64,000 nucleotides of DNA from Owenweeksia hongkongensis DSM 17368 (GTDB lineage Bacteria > Bacteroidota > Bacteroidia > Flavobacteriales > Schleiferiaceae), in the NCBI RefSeq assembly GCF_000236705.1, contig NC_016599.1, positions 2,418,001 through 2,482,000 of the forward strand, given 5' to 3'. The notes below the pieces were generated by a model, which did not search any database, had not been told where the DNA came from, and worked only from the letters and a program-made list of their open reading frames with translations. Position numbers and translations under genes: made by a program. Below, piece after piece: positions 33,393 to 43,038 of the stretch (positions within the stretch are counted from its first letter, which is position 1; each line of letters opens with the position of its first letter).

Positions 33393-36101
33393 ATGAAGAA
33401 ACACCTACTTATATATTTCCTTCTACTTTTTAGTCTAAAGGGATTTGCCACTCACAACCGTGCTGGTGAAATCACCTATGAGTCTCTAGGAAACAATCAG
33501 TACAAAATCACAATTGCTACCTATACCAAGGATTCAGCTCCTGCTGACCGTTGCAAGCTTGAAATAAACTGGGGAGATGGCACCAGTTCGATTTTAAGCA
33601 GAGTAAATGGAGTAATTGATAACAGCCAAGGGGACTGTAATGGAACAAGGAGAGGTGAGATAGTAGGCAATGACGTAAGAAAAAACCTTTATACAGGAAC
33701 ACACGCCTACCCTAACGCTGGAACCTATATTCTTTCTTTTGAAGATATGAACAGAAACTCTGGGATTTCAAATATCCCTCAATCTGTAAACAAACCTTTT
33801 TACGTTCAGTCTGAATTAAAAGTTGCCCCAGGGGTTGGCCCCAATAGCTCCCCCGTTCTTACCAATCCTCCAATTGATGACGGATGTCTCAACAGGCGTT
33901 TTGAACATAACCCTGGCGCCTATGATGCGGATGGAGATCTATTAACATACTCACTGGTTCTTTGCCGGGAATCTGGAGGCGCTACCATCCCTACAACCTA
34001 TGACCCCAATATTGTTCAAGCACCAGTAACCATCGACTCACTAAACGGTGATTTGATTTGGGACAAACCACAAAATATTGGACAGTACAATTTTGCCATT
34101 CAAATTACCGAGTGGAGACAAACAGGCAATGGAGGTTATCGTCAAATAGGCTATGTGGTAAGAGATTTGCAAGTAGACATAAAGAGTTGCAACAACAACC
34201 CTCCAGTTATTCAACCCGTTGGACCGTTTTGTGTAGAAGCCGGTCAAAACCTAAACTTTAACATCACTGCAATTGACCCTGACTCTGGCCCCGCATTGCC
34301 ACCAGCAACAGGAACCGCTTATGATGAAGTTACAATGACTGCCTTTGGTGGACCTTTTGAAGTGATTTTTCCTGCTGACTCTGTTTATGCCAGAGGGTTA
34401 CAAAATGTTACCGCCACTTTTAATTGGGATGCCAAATGTGAGCATGTTCGAAAGCTTCCTTACCAAGTTACCTTTAAAGCCGAGGATGACCCAAGTGCAA
34501 GGGCTACTAATGAAACCAAGTTAGTAGATTTATACACTACCGAAATTCAAGTCGTAGCTCCAGCTCCTAAAAACCCGCAAGCAACGGGAATAAAAGATGC
34601 TATTGACCTAAGCTGGGATAAAAGCTTTTGTACGGACGCCAGTGGTTACAAAATTTATAGGCGAGAAGGAACTTATGGCTTTGTTCCCGATCCTTGTGAA
34701 ACGGGCGTTCCCGCTTATACTGGCTATAAATTTCATGGCGAGACACCGCATGTGGACTCTCTCAACTTTAGAGATACTACTGACTTACTAAATGGTGTAC
34801 AGTATTGCTACATGGTGATAGCCTATTTTGCTGATAGCTCAGAAAGCTATGCATCAGTAGAGTTCTGCTCATCCAAACAAGTAGAATCACCCCTAATCAC
34901 CAATGTCGACATTCTAAATACAGACACTCAAAATGGTGGGATAGATATTAAATGGATTGCACCACCAACCATTGACAGCAATACTTATCCCCCTCCCTAC
35001 AGCTATAAACTTTATCGGGCAGACGAGATTGACGGAGTGAATTTTGTGGAAGTAGGAAACTTTCCCACCATTACAGATACATTTTATAATGACCCCACAC
35101 TGAACACACAGGATCGTGGTTACAACTATAAAGTAGAATTTTACTCTGGCTCACCTGCGGTTTTGGCTTCCACTTCCGACCCTGCTTCTTCGGTGTTTCT
35201 TGAGGTGCAACCCAGCGATGAATCCAACATCCTTCGCTTCCGACATTTCACCCCTTGGCAAAATGACACTTTTGTGGTATTTCGTGAAAACCCAACGGGC
35301 AGTGCAGTTTTTGACAGCCTAGACCTTTCCTTTAGCAATACATATATTGATACTGGCTTGGTAAATGGTGACAACTATTGCTATAAAGCTTTGGCCATAG
35401 GACAATACACGGCACCAAACACCCCAGGTAATTTGCTAAACAACTCACAAATTGCCTGTGGCTCTCCATTAGATACTAATGCTCCTTGCCCTCCCATCGC
35501 ACAAGCTGACACTATAAATTGTGAAGAGGATGAACTGCGGTTATCCTGGAGCCTAAGCACAGATTCTGGATGTGTGAATGACATCACCTATTTTAATGTG
35601 TATTATAAACCCTCCAGAGATGGAGACTTCCCTGCACAGCCGATGTTTTCAAATATCACCAACTTTTATCTGGATATTTCCAATCAATCTGTAGCTGGAT
35701 GCTATGCCATCACTGCTGTAGATGATGCCGGAAGCGACCCCAATGGTCAGCCTAACGAAAGTATGATTAGCAATGTGATTTGTGTAGAAGCGTGTCCGCT
35801 AATTGATTTTCCAAATGTATTTACACCTAACGGAGATGGTAACAATGACTTTTTCACCGCCATTAATTATAAAGATGTAGCTGAACTAAATATTCAAGTG
35901 TTTAACCGCTGGGGAACTATGGTATATGAAAGCGACAGCCCAATAGACTTTTTTGAAAATGGCTGGGATGGTTCAGATATAAATACTGGCCAGCCTTGCT
36001 CTGATGGGGTGTATTATTATGTTGCCCATTATACTCCCACAGCAATTACAGAAGTACAAGAGCAAGTTGACAAGGGCTTTGTACATTTGTTCCGAAATTA
36101 A
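33393..36101 (+). CDS. Secreted multidomain protein with PKD/fibronectin-like repeats and type-B T9SS domain
   Basis: 902 residues. The signal peptide is followed by ATHNRAGEITYESLGNNQYK, the N-terminal pattern also seen in the two T9SS proteins at 21099 and 23520. The middle carries several Ig/fibronectin-III-like units (for example KNPQATGIKDAIDLSWDKS and SYKLYRADEIDG) with cysteines. The end (about 815-902) is a CHU_C sorting domain with FPNVFTPNGDGNNDFF, VFNRWGTMVYE and NGWDGSDINTGQPC. It is predicted to be secreted by the type IX system and to act in adhesion or gliding; no enzyme motif is seen. ribE follows after 9 bases. Confidence 0.85.
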   Translation: MKKHLLIYFLLLFSLKGFATHNRAGEITYESLGNNQYKITIATYTKDSAPADRCKLEINWGDGTSSILSRVNGVIDNSQGDCNGTRRGEIVGNDVRKNLYTGTHAYPNAGTYILSFEDMNRNSGISNIPQSVNKPFYVQSELKVAPGVGPNSSPVLTNPPIDDGCLNRRFEHNPGAYDADGDLLTYSLVLCRESGGATIPTTYDPNIVQAPVTIDSLNGDLIWDKPQNIGQYNFAIQITEWRQTGNGGYRQIGYVVRDLQVDIKSCNNNPPVIQPVGPFCVEAGQNLNFNITAIDPDSGPALPPATGTAYDEVTMTAFGGPFEVIFPADSVYARGLQNVTATFNWDAKCEHVRKLPYQVTFKAEDDPSARATNETKLVDLYTTEIQVVAPAPKNPQATGIKDAIDLSWDKSFCTDASGYKIYRREGTYGFVPDPCETGVPAYTGYKFHGETPHVDSLNFRDTTDLLNGVQYCYMVIAYFADSSESYASVEFCSSKQVESPLITNVDILNTDTQNGGIDIKWIAPPTIDSNTYPPPYSYKLYRADEIDGVNFVEVGNFPTITDTFYNDPTLNTQDRGYNYKVEFYSGSPAVLASTSDPASSVFLEVQPSDESNILRFRHFTPWQNDTFVVFRENPTGSAVFDSLDLSFSNTYIDTGLVNGDNYCYKALAIGQYTAPNTPGNLLNNSQIACGSPLDTNAPCPPIAQADTINCEEDELRLSWSLSTDSGCVNDITYFNVYYKPSRDGDFPAQPMFSNITNFYLDISNQSVAGCYAITAVDDAGSDPNGQPNESMISNVICVEACPLIDFPNVFTPNGDGNNDFFTAINYKDVAELNIQVFNRWGTMVYESDSPIDFFENGWDGSDINTGQPCSDGVYYYVAHYTPTAITEVQEQVDKGFVHLFRN

Positions 36102-36110
36102 TTCCACCCC

Positions 36111-36701
36111 ATGTTCACAGGTATTATTGAAGGCTTAGGCACGCTTCAGCACATTGAAGACGAAGGCACAAATCGTCACTTTAAATTTTCCAGCCCTTTT
36201 ACGAGTGAGCTCAAAATTGACCAAAGCTTAGCTCATAATGGCGTTTGCCTTACTGTGGTTTCTATTGATGGAAGTAACTATGTGGTAACGGCTATTAAAG
36301 AAACATTGGATCGCACCAATTTGGGTCAACTAAAACAAGGAGATATTGTAAACCTTGAAAGATGCATGATTGCCAATGGCCGCTTGGATGGACACATTGT
36401 ACAAGGCCATGTGGATCAAACTGGGGTTTGCGAAAAAATAGAAGAAGTAGATGGTAGCTGGAAATTCTTTATTCGTTACAATCCAAAAGTCGATAATGTG
36501 ACTGTAGAAAAAGGCTCTATTTGCATAAATGGCGTTAGCCTTACTGTAGTAGATTCCGAAAAGGATATGTTCTCAGTGGCAATTATTCCTTACACCTATG
36601 AGCACACTACTTTTAGAAATTTAGAAGTGGGCAAAACGGTAAATCTGGAGTTTGACATTATTGGCAAGTACGTTGCCCGAATGATGGCCTTACGCCAGTA
36701 A
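36111..36701 (+). CDS. ribE: Riboflavin synthase (alpha chain)
   Basis: 196 residues made of two lumazine-binding repeats (about 1-97 and 98-196), starting with the diagnostic MFTGIIEGLG and carrying CLTVVSIDG and its repeat GVSLTVVDSEK. It dismutates two dimethyl-ribityllumazine molecules to riboflavin. It follows the T9SS gene by 9 bases, too little for an FMN riboswitch. It converges with dxs, overlapping its 3' end by 12 bases. Confidence 0.95.
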   Translation: MFTGIIEGLGTLQHIEDEGTNRHFKFSSPFTSELKIDQSLAHNGVCLTVVSIDGSNYVVTAIKETLDRTNLGQLKQGDIVNLERCMIANGRLDGHIVQGHVDQTGVCEKIEEVDGSWKFFIRYNPKVDNVTVEKGSICINGVSLTVVDSEKDMFSVAIIPYTYEHTTFRNLEVGKTVNLEFDIIGKYVARMMALRQ

Positions 36702-38339
36702 GAAGGCTTGTCTTAAACTTTCAGCATCCAACCCACAGTCTTTCAAAAGTTCGGTGCGGCTTCCATGCTCAATAAATTTATCGGGTAAGCTTAGGCTTAA
36801 AAATTTTGTCCCTAGATGTTCATTTTTATGTAAAATAGAACCCACCGTATCGCCCAATCCTCCTCTAGGGCTGTTTTCTTCAACGGTGATTAGCACCTCA
36901 TAATTCGAAGCAAGCTCATGAATAAAGGATTCATCCAAAGGTTTTAATTGGCGAATGTCATAATGGGCATAGGCCAATTCATCCAAACCTTTTTCCACCT
37001 CCTCTCCTACTGAGCCAAAGCTCAAAACAACTTTTCCCTCTCCTGTTTTCAAGCACTTCGGTTTTGGAGCAAAGCTTTTGCTTAAAGCTCCATCATAATT
37101 TGTATTGGCTTTTGGGTAACGAATAAACCACACTCCATGATTCGCAACAGCATAATTCAACATGGCTTTCAAATCATCACCATTTCTAGGCGCCAAAATA
37201 TTTACACCTGGAAGAGTGTTTAAAAACCCCACATCGAAGGTACCGTGGTGCGTAGCACCATCTTCACCCACCAATCCAGCTCTATCCAAACAGAAAACCA
37301 TGTGAAGGTTTTGGAGGGCTACATCATGAATTATTTGGTCATAACCTCTTTGAGCAAAAGTTGAATATAAATGTACCAACGGAACAGAGCCTGCTGCAGC
37401 CATTCCCGCGGCCATAGTCACCGCATGTTGCTCAGCAATGCCTACATCAAAAGTCCTTTCTGGGAACTGCTTTTGAAAAGCACCAAAACCGCCACCAGAA
37501 AGCATGGCCGGGCTTACCACTACCAATTTTTCATTTTGAGCTCCGAGCTCGCAAATTGTATTGCCAAGCACCGTCTGAAAAGTAGTTTCCGGCTTGCCGC
37601 CAATAGAAGCTGGTTTCTCAGCCTTGGGAAACTGCTTTGAAGTAGTTACCCTAATGCATCTAGGCCCATTAACTCCAAGTGCTGAGTTTAAAGATTCCAC
37701 TACCTCTTTAACATCCAAGCCATTTACAGAGCCAAGAAAATTTACACCGAGAGATTCAAAATACTGCTTGTAATTTTTGGAAACAGAAAGGGCTCCCTTA
37801 TTATCGTCAATTGACTGATTGTTGTCGTTCAGAACAATCAGAACATCCAAATTTCTTTCACCAATGTAATTTAGAGCTTCAAAACTCATCCCGCCCGTAA
37901 GAGCACCATCACCAATTACCGCTACACGATTTCGCTTTAACTTATTTAAAATATCAGCCTCGGCAAATCCGGCCACAGCCGAAATTGAAGTAGACGAGTG
38001 CCCCGCACCGAATGGATCATATTGGCTTTCGGTACGCTTAGTAAAACCCGAAACACCACCTTTTAACCTATTAGTATGGAACTGGTTTTTACGCCCTGTT
38101 AGTACTTTATGAATGTAGGCTTGATGCCCAACATCCCAAACTAAAATATCATTTGGAGTATTTAGAGTATAATGCAGAGCCACGCTCAATTCTGTTACTC
38201 CTAAACTAGCGTTTATATGCCCTTCCTTACGCTGTGTGGTTTGGGGAACAAATGCACGTAATTCTTCACAAAGCTGTGGAAGTTCTTCCACGGCTAGGTG
38301 CTTTAAATCGGCTGGTATGTTGATTTTATCTAATAACAC
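36690..38339 (-). CDS. dxs: 1-deoxy-D-xylulose-5-phosphate synthase, short variant
   Basis: 549 residues, about 70 fewer than typical Dxs. It starts at GTG (the frame is closed upstream by a stop without an ATG). Intact parts are His71 and His114 (VGHQ, GAGHSS), the TPP motif GDGALTGGMSFEALN (144-158), catalytic Glu303 in AEQHAVT, and DRAGLVGEDGATHHGTFD. The linker between the TPP and pyrimidine domains is shortened: the usual KGxGYxPAE...FH segment with its conserved His reads TTSKQFPKAEKPASIGGK. A substrate-phosphate Arg of RYPRG is Lys (RYPKA). It joins pyruvate and glyceraldehyde 3-phosphate to DXP for isoprenoids and vitamin B6. The enzyme looks divergent but not broken. Confidence 0.88.
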   Translation of the reverse strand: MLLDKINIPADLKHLAVEELPQLCEELRAFVPQTTQRKEGHINASLGVTELSVALHYTLNTPNDILVWDVGHQAYIHKVLTGRKNQFHTNRLKGGVSGFTKRTESQYDPFGAGHSSTSISAVAGFAEADILNKLKRNRVAVIGDGALTGGMSFEALNYIGERNLDVLIVLNDNNQSIDDNKGALSVSKNYKQYFESLGVNFLGSVNGLDVKEVVESLNSALGVNGPRCIRVTTSKQFPKAEKPASIGGKPETTFQTVLGNTICELGAQNEKLVVVSPAMLSGGGFGAFQKQFPERTFDVGIAEQHAVTMAAGMAAAGSVPLVHLYSTFAQRGYDQIIHDVALQNLHMVFCLDRAGLVGEDGATHHGTFDVGFLNTLPGVNILAPRNGDDLKAMLNYAVANHGVWFIRYPKANTNYDGALSKSFAPKPKCLKTGEGKVVLSFGSVGEEVEKGLDELAYAHYDIRQLKPLDESFIHELASNYEVLITVEENSPRGGLGDTVGSILHKNEHLGTKFLSLSLPDKFIEHGSRTELLKDCGLDAESLRQAFLLA

Positions 38340-38346
38340 GAAGTGG

Positions 38347-38354
38347 CAAATGTA
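38347..38354 (-). promoter_or_regulatory. -7 element of dxs
   Basis: TACATTTG on the minus strand (38354-38347) matches TAnnTTTG and ends 7 bases before the GTG start of dxs, implying a very short leader. This supports the GTG as the real start. Confidence 0.45.
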
Positions 38355-38378
38355 CGATGGAGTTTCTTCTTAAAATGA

Positions 38379-38412
38379 AAAAGGGCCTCTAACGAAACGC
38401 TAGAGACCCCTT
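38379..38412 (-). terminator. Intrinsic terminator of the RND efflux operon
   Basis: On the minus strand AGGGGTCTCTAGCG, TTT and CGTTAGAGGCCCTT form a hairpin with a G-U pair and one bulge, followed by a T-run. It lies 31 bases after the RND permease stop and upstream of dxs. Confidence 0.75.
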
Positions 38413-38422
38413 GGTCAACCAA
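38411..38422. promoter_or_regulatory. Isolated TTGGTCAACCAA palindrome
   Basis: This 12-mer is identical to the second operator copy before the alginate-locus regulator (49161-49172); the match extends to TTGGTCAACCAATT. It lies 72 bases upstream of the dxs start. A regulator site is possible, chance cannot be excluded. Confidence 0.3.
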
Positions 38423-38442
38423 TTAACCAAACCTTAACCTAA

Positions 38443-41400
38443 TTAACTTGCGAACTTATTAAAAAGTTCTCGACTTTTTCTGGTTAGTCGTTCAAATATT
38501 AAATACATAACAGGTACAACGACCAACGTTAAGAATGTAGCAAACACCAGGCCAAAAATAACTGTCCAGGCCATTGGGCTCCAAAATACCGCGTTATCAC
38601 CTCCAAAATATATATTAGGGTCATAACTGGAAAGCATGCCTATAAAGTCAATATTAAGACCTACAGCCAGCGGTAACAGCCCTAACACTGTAGTAATGGC
38701 GGTAAGCAATACAGGGCGCAAACGAACTTTACCCGCTAACTCAATAGCAGTTCTCAAATCTTCATCCGTAAGTTCATGATTACCTGTTACCCCTTTTGCT
38801 TCTCGCTGACGAGACCTACTGAGTTCAATAAAGTCAATCAAAACTATACCGTTATTTACAACAATACCTGCCAGCGAAACGATACCAATACCTGTCATAA
38901 TTACAACAAAGTCCATTTGGAAAATACCCAAGCCGAGGAACACCCCGATAGTACTAAATACCACGGTCATAATAATAATGAATGGCTTAACTAGTGAGTT
39001 AAACTGTGACACCAGGATAATGGAAATTAATGCAATAGCCATTAGCATTGCTGTACCCAAAAATGCTGAAGATTCATCTTGCTCCTGCTGGGCTCCAGTA
39101 AACTTTAGGTCATAACCTTGTGGCAACTTGAAATTCTTCAATGTAGCCTTTATCTGATTGTTTACTTCTGTTTCGTTGTACCCTTCAATAACGTTAGAAT
39201 AAACTGTAATCAATCGTTCAGAATCAAGACGCTTAATGGAATTGAATGAATTATTAAACTCATAACTCGCAACAGCTGAAATTGGCACCTGAACAATTTT
39301 TCCTGTTGCTTGTGAGCGAAAAGTAACCAGTTGATTCATCAAACTCGCTACATCATAGCGGTACTCTTTTTTAAGTCGAATTTCGATTGGGTACTCATCT
39401 TCACCTTCCTTGTATTTACTTGCCTCTCTACCGTACAAAGCAGTGCGCAATACCAGTGCTATTTGCTGTGTAGAAACACCCAATCTTCTTGCTCTTTCAC
39501 GATCAATCTTAATAAGCATTTCGGGCTTATTGGTTTCCAAATCAATTTGTAAACCTTCAATACCCGGAATATTGGCCGCATCCACCTCATTCTTCACATC
39601 GGACGCAATCTCAATTAGCTGATCAAACTCCTCACCGGTGATTTCAATATTAATTGGCTTACCAACAGGAGGTCCATTTTGTTCTTTCTCTACCGTAAAG
39701 GTGACACCTGGTAAGTAGCCCAGCAATTGATTAGTTACATCCTTCTGTATTTCGGTAGTCTCAATGCCATTTCTGTATTGATACTCCACAAAAGCGATTG
39801 TAATTCTAGCTTTATTAGGAGTGGACTGACCACCACCTCCAAAGTCATTTTGACTAGCTGTTTCGGCTCCTACGTTAGTCACCACCGATTCAATCACTTC
39901 TCCGTAAGGCTCAAGGATTTCATCCAACTTAGACTCAACTATGCGCGTAACGCTATCAGTAGCCTGCACATCTGTACCCAACGGCACCTCTACATATACA
40001 TTTATAAAGTTTGGCTCATTTACTGGAAAGAACACAACCTTTGGATTACTACCAAAATAAAACATGATAGAAACTACCATTAACACAAATGTGCCAATCA
40101 AAATCACAATTGGCCTAATACCATCCAACGCCCATTTTAGTGTACGAGCATATAGGTTTTCCAGCTTTACTAATGCCCCTGTTTGAAACTTTACCGCTAA
40201 AGGCTCTAATACGTAAGCGAAGATTAATATCAGCGCAGCAATGATCAACATCAAATTCCCAAATACAAAGACACCGGCAAGAATAAATAACGCTCCTAAG
40301 CCTCCAAAAATGGCTGCTGAGATTAATGCTCGCTTGTAATTCGGCTTTTTCTTTAAGTCTTGTTTTTTAATAAAAGTAGCCGTGATTACCGGGTTAATTA
40401 CCAAAGCCACAAAAAGTGAAGAGGCCAGAACAATGATCAAGGTTTTGGGCAAGAAACCCATAAACTCACCAATAATGCTATCCCAAAATAGTAATGGAAA
40501 AAATGCCGCCAGCGTAGTAGCCGTACTACTGATAATAGGTACGGCAATCTCGCCTACCCCTTGTCTTGAGGCTTCAAATTTGGACAGACCTTCCTCTTCA
40601 TAGAGTCGGTAAATATTTTCAATGGTTACAATTCCATTATCCACCAGCATACCCAAGGCAAGTATTAGCCCAAATAACACCATGAAATTCAGGGTAATAC
40701 CAAGGGCACTTAGCACAAGGAAACAGATGAACATTGAAAACGGTATAGACAAACCAACAAAGATTGCGTTTCTCAATCCGAGGAAAAATAAAAGAACAAG
40801 AATCACCAGGATTACTCCACTAATAATGGAATTTTCCAGGTTGCTAATCTGATTTCGAGTTTGCACGGACTGATCATTTGTCGTTGTAATACGAAGTCCT
40901 TTTGGCAACATTCCATTCTTTTTTGACTCCTGCAGAATCTCTGTAATCTTATCAGTGGCGTTTAATAAGTTCTCGCCACTCTTCTTAATTACATTCAGAG
41001 AAACCACCTGCTCACCCCCAAGACGCGCAAAACTTTCCACTTCTTTGTAGGTAAACAATACATCAGCTACATCCTTTAAGTACACAATGTTATTATTCTC
41101 GTGCTTTACAATGATGTTTTTAATCTGATTCATATCCTGAAACTCCGCGTCAGTACGAATACTTCTACGCGTATTTCCCAGTAAAATATCACCTGCCCCA
41201 ATGTTCACGTTTTCACTGGCAATGGCATTTTCTATATCAGTAAAGCTAATTTGGTTTGCCTTAAGCAAAGGTAAATCCACATTTATCTGAACCTCCTTTT
41301 CCTTATCGCCTGTGATGGTTGCCTCTGAAATTTCAGGTAATTCCTCAATTTCGTCCTGCAGATCTTCCGCAAAATCCACCAACTGATCGATAGAATAATC

Positions 41401-41862
41401 CCCCGAAAGATTGATATTCAAAATAGGGATCCGGGAAAGGTCAATATCCATTACCAGTGGCTCTTGATCCAAGTCTGTAGGCAAGTCTGTCCTTGCGCGA
41501 TCTACCGCATCTTTCACATCCTGAAGCGCCTTTTCGGTATCCACATCAATATTAAATTCCACATTAATGATGGACACGTCTTGTACGGATTCAGAATTCA
41601 AATCCTTGATACCATCCACACCCTTAATTTCTTTTTCAAGAGGTCGGGTTATAAGGTTTTCAATATCGGCTGGGGTGTTTCCAGCATAAGGTGTTTGCAC
41701 ATAAATTAGTGGAAACACAATTTCGGGAAACGACTCTTTGGGCATGGTACGATAGGAGTACAATCCAAAGAGAAGTAGTAGTGCCGAAAGAATAAATACA
41801 CTTATCGAGTTATTGAGCGAAAGTGTACTTAACTTAAAATTTCTTTCTGTTTTATTTGCCAT
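38443..41862 (-). CDS. RND efflux transporter permease subunit (AcrB/HAE family)
   Basis: 1139 residues. The 12-helix RND layout is visible, with the first membrane helix at about 18-36, a large periplasmic loop, the helix 2-6 block (about 330-480), a second periplasmic loop, and the last helix block. The proton-relay region is GMLVDNGIVTIENIYRL; here a single Asp followed by Asn replaces the Asp-Asp pair of AcrB, as in many MdtBC/CusA-like pumps. It works with the adaptor and TolC-like genes just upstream. The extra length against AcrB (1049) lies partly in an added helix region (about 505-560). Substrate unknown. Confidence 0.9.
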   Translation of the reverse strand: MANKTERNFKLSTLSLNNSISVFILSALLLLFGLYSYRTMPKESFPEIVFPLIYVQTPYAGNTPADIENLITRPLEKEIKGVDGIKDLNSESVQDVSIINVEFNIDVDTEKALQDVKDAVDRARTDLPTDLDQEPLVMDIDLSRIPILNINLSGDYSIDQLVDFAEDLQDEIEELPEISEATITGDKEKEVQINVDLPLLKANQISFTDIENAIASENVNIGAGDILLGNTRRSIRTDAEFQDMNQIKNIIVKHENNNIVYLKDVADVLFTYKEVESFARLGGEQVVSLNVIKKSGENLLNATDKITEILQESKKNGMLPKGLRITTTNDQSVQTRNQISNLENSIISGVILVILVLLFFLGLRNAIFVGLSIPFSMFICFLVLSALGITLNFMVLFGLILALGMLVDNGIVTIENIYRLYEEEGLSKFEASRQGVGEIAVPIISSTATTLAAFFPLLFWDSIIGEFMGFLPKTLIIVLASSLFVALVINPVITATFIKKQDLKKKPNYKRALISAAIFGGLGALFILAGVFVFGNLMLIIAALILIFAYVLEPLAVKFQTGALVKLENLYARTLKWALDGIRPIVILIGTFVLMVVSIMFYFGSNPKVVFFPVNEPNFINVYVEVPLGTDVQATDSVTRIVESKLDEILEPYGEVIESVVTNVGAETASQNDFGGGGQSTPNKARITIAFVEYQYRNGIETTEIQKDVTNQLLGYLPGVTFTVEKEQNGPPVGKPINIEITGEEFDQLIEIASDVKNEVDAANIPGIEGLQIDLETNKPEMLIKIDRERARRLGVSTQQIALVLRTALYGREASKYKEGEDEYPIEIRLKKEYRYDVASLMNQLVTFRSQATGKIVQVPISAVASYEFNNSFNSIKRLDSERLITVYSNVIEGYNETEVNNQIKATLKNFKLPQGYDLKFTGAQQEQDESSAFLGTAMLMAIALISIILVSQFNSLVKPFIIIMTVVFSTIGVFLGLGIFQMDFVVIMTGIGIVSLAGIVVNNGIVLIDFIELSRSRQREAKGVTGNHELTDEDLRTAIELAGKVRLRPVLLTAITTVLGLLPLAVGLNIDFIGMLSSYDPNIYFGGDNAVFWSPMAWTVIFGLVFATFLTLVVVPVMYLIFERLTRKSRELFNKFAS

Positions 41863-41882
41863 TTCTGTGCTGGTTATAAAGC

Positions 41883-43010
41883 TTAGTGTACGCTTACAGT
41901 TTCTCCATTATTTACCTGATTGTAACCATCAGTAATAATTTTATCACCTTCTTTAAGGCCACTCAAAATTTCAGTTTCAGGCCCTGATGACCTTCCTTTT
42001 TTAATGTACTTTTTAATAGCCTTTAGTTCGCCACCTTCATTTGAAGCTACATACACAAAGTCACCTTTAAGGTCTTTTGTAATCACCTTTGAAGGAACCA
42101 CAATTGCGGTATCATTTGTGTAGTCATTAATCATAAGATTGGCCAATACATTTGGCTTAATGCGACCATCTTTATTGTCAAGATTTACCTTCACCTTAAA
42201 GCTTCTATTGTCAGGATTTATTACCTGGCTCACAAATGTCACTGGAGCAGTAAGCTCAACTCCCAAAGCAGGGATTTTCACCTTTACACTATCTCCCTTG
42301 TGCACATTAGTCATGTACTGCTCCGAAAGCTCTGCTTCAATTTCCACTTTTGCCAAGTCTACCACACGCACTATGGGAGTACCTACACTTACAAACTCAC
42401 CTTCGTTTACCTGAATCACATCTACTGATCCATTTATAGGAGCTTTAATCATGGTATTATTATACTGAGTTTGTATTTGTGCATATCGACTACGAGTGCT
42501 TTCAAAGTTTGATTTTGCCTGCAAATACTCAATCTCCGAACCTATGTTTTGATCCCAAAGGTTTTTGCGTTTCTTGTAGGTAGTCTCGGCAAGTTCAAAT
42601 GCAGTTTTAGCTTCAGCTAATTGATTTCCTACTGCTTCATTTTCGATCCGCACCAAGATTTGACCCTTGCTTACCTTCTGCCCTTCCTCTGCCGGAACGC
42701 TTACTATTCGCCCCCCAGCTTCCGCGCTAATCATGATATTCTCCTTAGAGGTAACAGTACCTGTAAGCTGTACATGGTGACTGAATTTTTGCTTTTTAAG
42801 CTCAGCAACTTTAATTGAAGTAGACACTTCGTTACTGGTAGTATCCATCTCACTGATTTCCTCTTTCAAGGTTTCAATTTCTGCCTGCAATGCTGCCACT
42901 TCTGACTCCTTCTCTCCAAGCAAAACACGCTTTTCTTCAAGTGAACTTGCCTCTTGGGTAGAGCATGAAACTGCTAAAACGGATATGGCAATTATTAAAA
43001 ATCTTTTCAT
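41883..43010 (-). CDS. RND efflux periplasmic adaptor subunit (membrane fusion protein)
   Basis: 375 residues from MKRFLIIAISVLAVSC; the frame extends upstream into the tolC-like gene, but this Met gives a proper lipoprotein signal (Cys17), so it was chosen. A coiled coil (about 27-57) precedes a split barrel-sandwich (GGRIVSVPAEEGQKVSKGQ and ... APINGSVDVIQVNEGEF) and a beta-barrel. It bridges the inner-membrane pump and the outer-membrane channel. It is 20 bases upstream of the permease gene in the same operon. Confidence 0.9.
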   Translation of the reverse strand: MKRFLIIAISVLAVSCSTQEASSLEEKRVLLGEKESEVAALQAEIETLKEEISEMDTTSNEVSTSIKVAELKKQKFSHHVQLTGTVTSKENIMISAEAGGRIVSVPAEEGQKVSKGQILVRIENEAVGNQLAEAKTAFELAETTYKKRKNLWDQNIGSEIEYLQAKSNFESTRSRYAQIQTQYNNTMIKAPINGSVDVIQVNEGEFVSVGTPIVRVVDLAKVEIEAELSEQYMTNVHKGDSVKVKIPALGVELTAPVTFVSQVINPDNRSFKVKVNLDNKDGRIKPNVLANLMINDYTNDTAIVVPSKVITKDLKGDFVYVASNEGGELKAIKKYIKKGRSSGPETEILSGLKEGDKIITDGYNQVNNGETVSVH

Positions 43011-43038
43011 TGTGGGATAATTTACTGTGTGGGTTTTA

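Noticed and set aside
36102-36110. FMN riboswitch before ribE
   Set aside because: Only 9 bases separate ribE from the upstream gene, far too few for the aptamer.
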